Below are positions 1-5,652 of a stretch of 9,310 nucleotides of DNA, piece by piece. Position numbers and translations under genes: made by a program. Numbering within the stretch: the first letter of the stretch is position 1; the number at the start of each line of letters is the position of its first letter. A model generated the notes under the pieces. The model saw nothing but the letters and a program-made list of their open reading frames with translations. It was not told the DNA's origin and searched no databases. Source of the stretch: S012-135 sp964423785 (GTDB lineage: Bacteria; Desulfobacterota; Desulfobulbia; Desulfobulbales; S012-135); the NCBI GenBank assembly GCA_964423785.1, contig CAYRGZ010000111.1, forward strand, positions 1-9,310, in the 5' to 3' direction.

Positions 1-30
1 GGATGGAATCAGGAACCATGGTATTTGGCC

Positions 31-60
31 TTGACACGGCGGGGCAGACCAGCGTAGATT
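31..60 (+). promoter_or_regulatory. Weak sigma70-like promoter candidate
   Basis: A perfect -35 hexamer TTGACA (31-36) is followed after 18 bp by TAGATT (55-60), which matches 4 of 6 positions of the -10 consensus. It points toward ilvD but lies about 400 bp upstream, so it would imply a very long leader containing the 105-214 inverted repeat. A match of this quality can arise by chance. Confidence 0.2.
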
Positions 61-104
61 CGCCTTTGATGTCGTGACCACCGTTGCCGCACAGAGATTC
101 CGGC

Positions 105-214
105 GTATCCGGTCACAGGGCACCCCGTCTGCGGCGTCATCGGCCCGCTTGCGTAGCTCCCAGTACGCGGCGCGTGCCTCTTCCTTGCATCCGGGGCGCC
201 CTGTAACCGGATAC
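105..214 (-). repeat. 23-bp inverted repeat with 64-bp spacer
   Basis: The arms at 105-127 and 192-214 pair at 21 of 23 positions. The two mismatches (114/205 and 122/197) are C-A and A-C on the + strand, so in a transcript of the - strand both become G-U wobbles and the 23-bp stem is fully paired. A third copy of the arm is found at 6761-6782 with 20 of 22 identities to the left arm read on the - strand. The arms therefore belong to a small dispersed repeat family, here placed head to head around a spacer with no recognisable coding content. I infer a REP/BIME-like intergenic repeat or the remnant of a small mobile element; the family is not one I can name. Confidence 0.6.
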
Positions 215-371
215 CCGGACCGCGAGGTCGCGACTTCGGCAGACGAAGGGGCAGCCCCGTGAGCAATTACATTCCGGCCGGGGATGACGTCGGTGGGAAT
301 GCTCGATAAAGATAGTAGGACTACAGGGCGAGAAATTATGATGACGTAAAAACTCGCAGTCGGTGCAGGTC

Positions 372-386
372 TGGCACGGTAATTCA
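372..386 (+). promoter_or_regulatory. Partial sigma54-like promoter motif
   Basis: CTGGCACGG (371-379) is a perfect match to the -24 element of a sigma54 promoter. At the correct spacing the -12 element reads TTCA (383-386) instead of TTGC, so it lacks the highly conserved GC. It lies about 80 bp before the ilvD start and is the best-placed promoter-like motif there, but the defective -12 makes it doubtful. Confidence 0.2.
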
Positions 387-408
387 AATGGTTACGAAGC
401 GCGAACTC

Positions 409-437
409 GATGGAATCGTAGTTTTTACGATTCCATC
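409..437. repeat. Perfect 12-bp palindrome upstream of ilvD
   Basis: GATGGAATCGTA (409-420) and its exact reverse complement (426-437) are separated by the 5-nt spacer GTTTT. It ends 26 nt before the ilvD start codon and 13 nt before the GAGGA ribosome binding site. No T-run follows on the + strand, so it is not an intrinsic terminator. An operator for a dimeric repressor, or a leader hairpin affecting ilvD translation, would both fit; the sequence alone does not decide. Confidence 0.75.
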
Positions 438-463
438 AAATATATACGACGAGGACAACGGCC

Positions 464-2134
464 ATGCGCAGTGACTCCATGAAAAAGGGCCTGGAACGGG
501 CGCCGCACCGTTCCCTGTTGAAGGCCATGGGCTATACGGACGAAGAGATCAACCGGCCTATCATCGCGGTGGGGCATGCCCACAACGAGATCATTCCCGG
601 GCACATTCACCTCAACCAGATCGCCGAGGCAGTGAAGGCCGGCATCCGCATGGCCGGCGGCACCCCGGTTTCCTTTGGCACCATCGGCGTTTGCGACGGC
701 ATCGCCATGAATCACACCGGCATGAAGTATTCGCTGGCCAGCCGCGAGGTCATCGCCGACTCGGTGGAGATCATGGTCCAGGCCCACCCCTTCGATGGCA
801 TGGTGCTGATCCCCAACTGCGACAAGGTGGTGCCGGGCATGCTCATGGCCATGTTGCGGGTCAATATCCCGGCGTTGATGGTCAGCGGCGGTCCCATGCT
901 CACCGGCCGGTTTCAGGGGCGCGACGTTCACTTGGTGAGCGTCTTCGAGGGAGTAGGGCAGGTCAAGGCGGGCACCATGACCGAGGCGGAACTCGCCGAG
1001 CTGGAGGATGCGGCCTGTCCGGGCTGCGGGTCCTGCGCCGGCATGTTCACCGCCAACTCGATGAACTGTCTCACCGAGGCCATCGGACTCGGCCTGCCGG
1101 GCAACGGCACCATCCCGGCGGTGAACGCCGCCCGCCTGCGGCTGGCCAAGGAGGCGGGCATGGCGGTGATGCACCTGGTCAACAACGATATCCGGCCGCG
1201 GGACATCGCCACCCTGGCCGCCTTCGAGAACGCCATGGCGGTGGATATGGCCCTGGGGTGTTCCACCAACACGGTCCTGCACGTGCCGGCCATCGCCCGC
1301 GAGGCGGGTATCGATCTTTCCCTCGACCTGTTCAACGAGGTCAGCAAACGCATTCCGCATCTTTGCAGTCTCATCCCCGGCGGACCGTACAGCATGCAGC
1401 AGTTGCACGAGGCGGGCGGCGTCCAGGCGGTGCTGCGGGAACTGCTCGACGGCGGCTGTCCTATCCACGGTGATGTCTTGACCGTCACCGGCAAGACCCT
1501 GGCCGAAAACCTCGCCGGCGCCGCGGTGCGGGACCGCGAGATCATCCGGCCGGTTTCCGATCCCTACCATCGGGAGGGCGGCATTGCCGTCCTTTGGGGC
1601 AATCTGGCCCCGGACGGCGCGGTGGTGAAACAATCGGCCGTGGCCGACGAGATGCTGGTTCACAGTGGTCCGGCCCGGGTGTACGATTCCGAGGAGGAGG
1701 CGCAAAAGGCCATTCTGGGTGGCGCCATTCGGGCCGGCGACGTGGTGGTCATCCGCTACTGCGGTCCCAAGGGCGGTCCCGGCATGCCGGAGATGCTGTC
1801 GCCCACCTCGGCGATCATCGGCATGGGACTCGGCAAGAGCGTGGCGCTCCTCACCGACGGCCGGTTCAGCGGCGGCACCCAGGGAGCCTGTGTCGGGCAC
1901 GTTTCGCCGGAGGCGGCCGAGGGAGGTCCCATCGCCCTGGTGGAGGAAGGCGACCGGATCACCGTTGATATCCCGAACCGTATCCTGCGGCTCGAGGTGA
2001 GCGACGAGGAGCTGGCCGCCCGCCGGGCTCGCTGGCAGCCGCCGGCCCCGAAGATCACCAGCGGCTATGCGGCCCGCTACGCCAAACTGGTGACCTCCGG
2101 CAGCACCGGGGCGGTACTGCGCGACGATCTGTAG
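464..2134 (+). CDS. ilvD: Dihydroxy-acid dehydratase IlvD
   Basis: The 556-residue product is dihydroxy-acid dehydratase, the cytoplasmic Fe-S enzyme that dehydrates 2,3-dihydroxy-isovalerate and 2,3-dihydroxy-3-methylvalerate to the 2-oxo acids preceding valine/leucine and isoleucine. Family landmarks are visible in order: PGHIHL (45-50), CDGIAMNH (77-84), IPNCDKVVPGM (116-126) with the cluster-ligand Cys119 and the metal-site Asp120-Lys121, CPGCGSCAGMFTANSMNC (185-202), LPGNGT (211-216) and DGRFSGGT with the catalytic-type serine near residue 469. The length is that of the short form (about 550-560), not the 616-residue enterobacterial type. The N-terminus MRSDSMKKGLERAPHRS is typical of the family, and GAGGA at 451-455 lies 8 nt before the ATG, which supports this start. 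Stop TAG at 2132. lptD follows in the same frame after 36 nt. No other ilv/leu gene is adjacent in the window. Confidence 0.97.
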   Translation: MRSDSMKKGLERAPHRSLLKAMGYTDEEINRPIIAVGHAHNEIIPGHIHLNQIAEAVKAGIRMAGGTPVSFGTIGVCDGIAMNHTGMKYSLASREVIADSVEIMVQAHPFDGMVLIPNCDKVVPGMLMAMLRVNIPALMVSGGPMLTGRFQGRDVHLVSVFEGVGQVKAGTMTEAELAELEDAACPGCGSCAGMFTANSMNCLTEAIGLGLPGNGTIPAVNAARLRLAKEAGMAVMHLVNNDIRPRDIATLAAFENAMAVDMALGCSTNTVLHVPAIAREAGIDLSLDLFNEVSKRIPHLCSLIPGGPYSMQQLHEAGGVQAVLRELLDGGCPIHGDVLTVTGKTLAENLAGAAVRDREIIRPVSDPYHREGGIAVLWGNLAPDGAVVKQSAVADEMLVHSGPARVYDSEEEAQKAILGGAIRAGDVVVIRYCGPKGGPGMPEMLSPTSAIIGMGLGKSVALLTDGRFSGGTQGACVGHVSPEAAEGGPIALVEEGDRITVDIPNRILRLEVSDEELAARRARWQPPAPKITSGYAARYAKLVTSGSTGAVLRDDL

Positions 2135-2149
2135 GCCGGCGGCTCGGCT

Positions 2150-2175
2150 ATTCCGTCACGGATTCAAGGGATGAT
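2150..2175 (+). repeat. Solo copy of MITE end motif at the lptD start
   Basis: The 17-mer ATTCCGTCACGGATTCA (2150-2166) recurs exactly at 4650-4666, which is the right end of the element described at 4442-4667. In both places it is followed within 2-4 bases by ATGAT (2171-2175 and 4668-4672). Here that ATGAT supplies the lptD start codon. The motif contains an 11-bp palindrome, TCCGT-C-ACGGA. No matching left end is visible nearby, so this is a solo end, a scar, or an independent motif shared by both loci. Confidence 0.7.
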
Positions 2176-4426
2176 ACGAGCACGGGCCCCCGTATGGTGC
2201 CGATGGTGTTGGCTGCTGGCAGCGGCGGTCGTCGTGCTGGCTGGAGCCGTGACCGTGGCCGTGGCCGGCGAGGACGAGCCGCCGTGGCGGCTGTCCGCCG
2301 ACCGGATCGAGCACCGCCGCGCCGACCAGGAACTCGACGCCCAGGGTTCGGTGGTGCTGGAGCGGCTGCGGCCGGGGTTGCCGCCGGTGACCATCCAGGC
2401 CGATTCCCTGCGGCACTATCTCGACGAGAACGTGGTGGAGGCCGAGGGCAACGTGACCGTGACCAGTGACGGCCCCCGGCTGACCGCCCGGCGTATCCGA
2501 CTCGATCTCGACCGCGAGACCGGCATCATCGAGGATGCCTCCATCTTTCTGCCGACGACCCATTTCTACTTCACCGGCAAGCGGGTCGAAAAGACCGGCC
2601 CCTTCAGCTACCGGTTCGAAAACGGTTCGGTGACCGCCTGCCCGGCCGAGGACGGTGCCAGCCGGGCCTGGCGGATCGTCACCCGCCAGGCAGAGCTCAC
2701 GTTAGAAGGGTATGCCCGGCTGCATGGCGCCACCCTGCGGATCAAGGAGATCCCGGTCTTCTACACCCCCTATCTGCTTTTGCCCGCCAAGACGGTGCGG
2801 GCCACCGGTTTCCTGTTTCCGGAATTCACCAGTTCGGGCCGGGACGGCACCGGCATCGTGGCCCCGTTCTTCATCGATCTGTCGCCCAGCGCCGATCTCA
2901 CTCTGTATCCGGGATTTTTGGAAAAGCGGGGCGTGACCGCCGGTCTCGAGGCCCGGCTGGTGGCCAGCCGCCGGTCGCGGCTGACCTTGCGCGCCTCCTT
3001 TCTGCACGACACCAAGCCGGATACCGCCGGTGACGATTTCCTCGACGACGGCTATTTCCGCGCCACCCGCGACCGCTACTGGTTGCGCGGCAAGGGGGAT
3101 GCGGCGCTGGGACCGTCCCTCCATCTGGAGGCAGACCTGGACTTGGTTTCCGACCGCGATTTCCTGCGCGAGTACCGGGACGGGCCGCTGGGCAGCAACC
3201 GTGACCAGGTGATCTTTCGGCGCGATTTCCACCGCGACCTTCAGGATGTCTCTCTGCCGTTTCGGGAGAGCAGCGTCCGGCTGCGACGGACGAGTGGATG
3301 GGGTGTCGTCGGCGTCGAGGCCCTGGCCGTCAAGGATGTCTGGGACGAGCCGCGGGCCAGCACCCCCTTGCAGGTACTGCCGCGGGGGCTCACCGTCGGC
3401 GCCGTGCCGTGGGGCCGGGTGGTCCTGGACTGGGACGGCGAGTTCGTCAATTACTGGCGATACGACGGGGTAGGGACGCAGCGGCTCGATCTCTTGCCGC
3501 GGTTGGGAATCCGGCTGCCGCTCGGCGCCTGGCTCGACAACAGGGTTAGCGTCGGCCTGCGCCAGACCCTGTACCGGGTGGAGGCCCACGGTAACGCCAC
3601 CTGGCCGCACGGCTCCGGCGCCGACCGCACGGCCGGCTATTTCGGCGCCGACCTGGCCGTTCCCCTGGCGCGTACCTTCCATCCGGGGGGTATCTTTGGC
3701 TGGCAACGGCTGGTCCATGTCCTGCGGCCGGCGGTCGCCTACCGGTACGTGGCGGTGCCCGACCAGGCGGATCTGCCCGATCTCGACGCGGTGGATCGGC
3801 TGGAGAAGGTCAACATGCTGGAGTACGGGGTCACCAACGTGGTGCGCGTCGACAGCGCCATCGACGGTGCCGTCCGCAGCCGTCGGCTGGGCCGGCTGCG
3901 AATCCGCCAGTGGTACGACATCGCCGAGGCGCGCCGGTCGCCGTCGCCGGCCGATCGGCATCCCTTTTCCGATATCCTGGTGGAACTCGATCTCGCCCCC
4001 ACCCCGACCACCTGGCTTGCCTACGAGACCACGGTGAGTGTGCATGGCCAGGGAGTGACCGGCTATGACCTGGCCGGCGGCTGGCGCGGCGACCGAGGCG
4101 ACTCCCTGCGGATGGACTACCGGTACCAGCGGGATCCCAACCGGGAATTCCCTTATTTTTATGTTCCGCCGGGCGGCGAGTCCAGCGCCTACCTCTCCCT
4201 TGGCGGCGGCACGTGGTTGGGGAGCACGCTGCGCCTGGAAGGCAATCTGTCCCGGTCGCTGGACAGCGCCCGGACGGTGAGTTCCAACCTGCGCCTGCTC
4301 TATTCCCCCACGTGTTGGAACCTGGAGATGGAGTTCTCCCACGGCGCTGGTGAATCGCGTCTCATGTTCAAATTCGGCCTCGAAGGGCTCGGCCGGATAC
4401 CGGGTATCGGGTTTTCCGATCTGTAA
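2171..4426 (+). CDS. lptD: LPS-assembly protein LptD (OstA/Imp)
   Basis: The 751-residue product is the outer-membrane beta-barrel that, with lipoprotein LptE, inserts lipopolysaccharide into the outer leaflet. A signal peptide spans about residues 1-32 (arginine-rich start, hydrophobic core, AVA before the likely cleavage site). An LptA-like periplasmic beta-jellyroll follows (about 38-190: WRLSADRI, VVEAEGNVTVTSDGPRLTA). The LptD core PVFYTPYLLLPAKT (195-208), GFLFPEF (213-219) and APFFIDLSPSADLTLYPGF (231-249) are strongly diagnostic, and the C-terminal barrel runs to the end. After signal removal only two cysteines remain, Cys157 (in TACPAED) and Cys715 (in YSPTCWNLE), where the family places its interdomain disulfides. 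The ATG at 2171 has a poor Shine-Dalgarno (AAGGG immediately before it, GGA 8-11 nt upstream). No alternative ATG/GTG upstream is in frame after the ilvD stop, and this start leaves a complete signal peptide. lptE and surA are not in the window. Confidence 0.95.
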   Translation: MIRARAPVWCRWCWLLAAAVVVLAGAVTVAVAGEDEPPWRLSADRIEHRRADQELDAQGSVVLERLRPGLPPVTIQADSLRHYLDENVVEAEGNVTVTSDGPRLTARRIRLDLDRETGIIEDASIFLPTTHFYFTGKRVEKTGPFSYRFENGSVTACPAEDGASRAWRIVTRQAELTLEGYARLHGATLRIKEIPVFYTPYLLLPAKTVRATGFLFPEFTSSGRDGTGIVAPFFIDLSPSADLTLYPGFLEKRGVTAGLEARLVASRRSRLTLRASFLHDTKPDTAGDDFLDDGYFRATRDRYWLRGKGDAALGPSLHLEADLDLVSDRDFLREYRDGPLGSNRDQVIFRRDFHRDLQDVSLPFRESSVRLRRTSGWGVVGVEALAVKDVWDEPRASTPLQVLPRGLTVGAVPWGRVVLDWDGEFVNYWRYDGVGTQRLDLLPRLGIRLPLGAWLDNRVSVGLRQTLYRVEAHGNATWPHGSGADRTAGYFGADLAVPLARTFHPGGIFGWQRLVHVLRPAVAYRYVAVPDQADLPDLDAVDRLEKVNMLEYGVTNVVRVDSAIDGAVRSRRLGRLRIRQWYDIAEARRSPSPADRHPFSDILVELDLAPTPTTWLAYETTVSVHGQGVTGYDLAGGWRGDRGDSLRMDYRYQRDPNREFPYFYVPPGGESSAYLSLGGGTWLGSTLRLEGNLSRSLDSARTVSSNLRLLYSPTCWNLEMEFSHGAGESRLMFKFGLEGLGRIPGIGFSDL

Positions 4427-4441
4427 GCCTATGGTAATGAT

Positions 4442-4667
4442 CCTGAATCCGTGAGCGTTCGTGCGTGCGCCAGATACGAGAAGGGGACCGTCCGATTATA
4501 GTGAACTATATCGGGCGGTTCCCGACAAAGTAGATGGCGTGCGCACGGACGCCCCGGAGGGCGGCTTTATACCCCCAGGTGAACGAAGACACTGCATGCC
4601 TTTGCATCGAACATGCTGATTTCATGACACAAACCGAATATCATAAAAATTCCGTCACGGATTCAGG
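4442..4667 (+). mobile_element. Putative MITE, 226 bp, 13-bp TIRs, ATGAT duplication
   Basis: CCTGAATCCGTGA at 4442-4454 is the exact inverted copy of TCACGGATTCAGG at 4655-4667. Each is bordered outside by the direct repeat ATGAT (4437-4441 and 4668-4672), the arrangement expected of a target-site duplication. The interior has no open frame of useful size and holds a nested hairpin core (4455-4552) followed by a less GC-rich right part (about 4563-4650). Together these define a miniature inverted-repeat transposable element, non-autonomous and without a transposase in the window. The 3' flank of lptD and the 5' flank of the DHH gene are otherwise only 10 and 23 bp long. One caution: ATGAT also follows the solo end motif at 2150-2175, so it could be part of the repeat or a preferred target rather than a true duplication. 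The transposase family is not identified. Confidence 0.65.
4455..4552 (+). other. Nested double-hairpin core, possible structured RNA
   Basis: An outer stem of 18 pairs joins 4455-4472 to 4535-4552 (15 Watson-Crick, 3 G-U on the + strand). After an internal loop, an inner hairpin joins 4484-4501 to 4506-4523: 17 pairs, one of them G-U, with a single unpaired T on each arm (4497 and 4519) and a TGAA loop (4502-4505). All four wobble pairs are G-U in + strand RNA and would be A-C mismatches on the - strand, so the fold favours a + strand transcript, the direction of the flanking genes. It may be the recognition structure of the MITE, an mRNA-end hairpin for lptD or a small RNA. Neither end shows an intrinsic-terminator T-run. 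Confidence 0.45.
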
Positions 4668-4695
4668 ATGATGTTTGCAACCAGCAGGAGATGCT

Positions 4696-5652
4696 ATGCC
4701 CCGATACTACGACGTGTTCAACGGTGATGCCGACGGCATCTGCGCCCTGCACCAGCTGCGGCTGGCCGAGCCGCGGGATGCACAGCTCGTCTCCGGCGTC
4801 AAGCGGGACATCCGCCTGCTGGCCCGGGTGGAGGCGGGAGCGGAGGAGATCACCGTTCTCGATATCTCCATGGCCAGTAACCGGGAGGATCTCGTGCGTC
4901 TGCTCGCCACGAGCCGGGTGGTGTACATCGACCACCACTATCCGGGCGACATCCCGGTATCGGATCGGCTCACCGCCCATATCGATCCCGCCCCCGAGAT
5001 CTGCACCTCGCTGATCGTCGATCGCCTGCTGGCCGGTCGCTTCCGGCCGTGGGCGGTGGCTGCCGCCTTTGGCGACAACCTGCACGACGCGGCCCGGCGG
5101 GCGGCGGCCTCCCTGGACCTCGACGAGGACCGGCTTTCCCGGCTGCGGGAATTGGGCGAGCTTTTCAACTACAACGGTTACGGCCGCACGCCCGAAGACC
5201 TGCATTTCCGGCCGGAGGAGCTCTATCAGGCCGTGCGTCCCTACGAGGATCCCTTTGCGTTTCTGGACGACTCCGATACGCTCTCCCGGCTGCGGGACGG
5301 CTTTCACGACGACATGCGCCGGGCCCGGGGGCTTGCGCCGGAGATGGTCGGCGGGGTCGGCCGTCTTTACCGGCTGCCCGCCGTCGCCTGGTCCCGGCGG
5401 GTGGCGGGCGTGTTCGCCAACGAAGTCGCCCGCGAGCAGCCGGACCTGGCCCATGCCCTGCTGGTGGACAACGGCGATGATACCTGGATGGTCAGTGTTC
5501 GGGCGCCGCTCAGCCGCCGGCGGGGGGCGGACCGGCTGTGTCGCGCCTTTCCCACCGGTGGCGGCCGGGAGGCGGCCGCCGGAATCAACGCCCTTCCCAC
5601 CGCCATGCTAGACGAGTTCTGCCATGCCTTTGTCAAGACCTTTACTCCGTAG
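4696..5652 (+). CDS. DHH-family phosphoesterase
   Basis: The 318-residue cytoplasmic protein belongs to the DHH phosphoesterase superfamily, metal-dependent (usually Mn2+) hydrolases including RecJ exonuclease, nanoRNase NrnA and cyclic-dinucleotide phosphodiesterases. Visible motifs: FNGDADGICALH (8-19) with Asp11 and Asp13, VLDIS (54-58) with Asp56, the signature YIDHH (77-81), GDN (126-128) and a C-terminal DHHA1-like TGGGREAAAG (287-296). In the canonical DHHA1 motif a histidine follows GGG; here it is Arg291, which may alter substrate handling. Its substrate cannot be told from sequence. I chose ATG 4696 because AGGAG (4686-4690) lies 5 nt before it and the product then begins right at the domain (MPRYYDVFNGDADG). 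An in-frame TTG at 4675 would add seven residues and has no comparable ribosome binding site. The 3' end overlaps the next gene by 29 nt. Confidence 0.9.
   Translation: MPRYYDVFNGDADGICALHQLRLAEPRDAQLVSGVKRDIRLLARVEAGAEEITVLDISMASNREDLVRLLATSRVVYIDHHYPGDIPVSDRLTAHIDPAPEICTSLIVDRLLAGRFRPWAVAAAFGDNLHDAARRAAASLDLDEDRLSRLRELGELFNYNGYGRTPEDLHFRPEELYQAVRPYEDPFAFLDDSDTLSRLRDGFHDDMRRARGLAPEMVGGVGRLYRLPAVAWSRRVAGVFANEVAREQPDLAHALLVDNGDDTWMVSVRAPLSRRRGADRLCRAFPTGGGREAAAGINALPTAMLDEFCHAFVKTFTP

Larger units (their letters stand above)
1..463. other. Non-coding region upstream of ilvD, repeat-bearing
   Basis: This stretch carries no gene I can support. Both strands have open frames in the first 270 bases, as expected at this GC content, but none shows a recognisable family, a good ribosome binding site or a protein-like composition throughout. 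It contains a 23-bp imperfect inverted repeat (105-127/192-214), a small GGGGCAGCCCC palindrome (248-258), an AT-richer segment from about 300 to 460, and a perfect 12-bp palindrome (409-437). The word GATGGAATC occurs at 2-10 and again at 409-417, with its reverse complement at 429-437. It may be a long intergenic region, the remains of an inserted element, or the edge of a gene lying mostly outside the window. Confidence 0.6.

Noticed and set aside
9..266. Open frame of 85 codons on the - strand, and a second - strand frame open through about 1-300
   Set aside because: No family resemblance, no ribosome binding site, and the 105-214 inverted repeat runs through it. The second frame has no ATG, GTG or TTG start in a suitable place. 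Open frames are common by chance at this GC content.
409..437. Intrinsic terminator upstream of ilvD
   Set aside because: The stem is perfect but AT-rich, and the + strand continues with AAATATATACG instead of a T-run. On the other strand the following bases (AGTTCGCGC) are not a T-run either.
425..1900. 491-codon open frame antisense to ilvD
   Set aside because: It is a shadow of the ilvD coding frame in GC-rich DNA. Its composition (His, Gly, Arg, Asp rich) is typical of antisense translation and ilvD is unambiguous.
2702..4342. 546-codon open frame antisense to lptD
   Set aside because: Shadow of lptD codon usage, with no recognisable domain.
4483..4534. IS200/IS605-type or RAYT-REP end hairpin
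   Set aside because: The bulged hairpin and a nearby GTAG (4530-4533) recall such elements, but the perfect terminal inverted repeats and flanking duplication do not fit IS200/IS605, and no Y1 transposase is present.
4675..4695. TTG at 4675 as the DHH gene start
   Set aside because: ATG 4696 has AGGAG at proper spacing and puts the first motif at the usual distance from the N-terminus.
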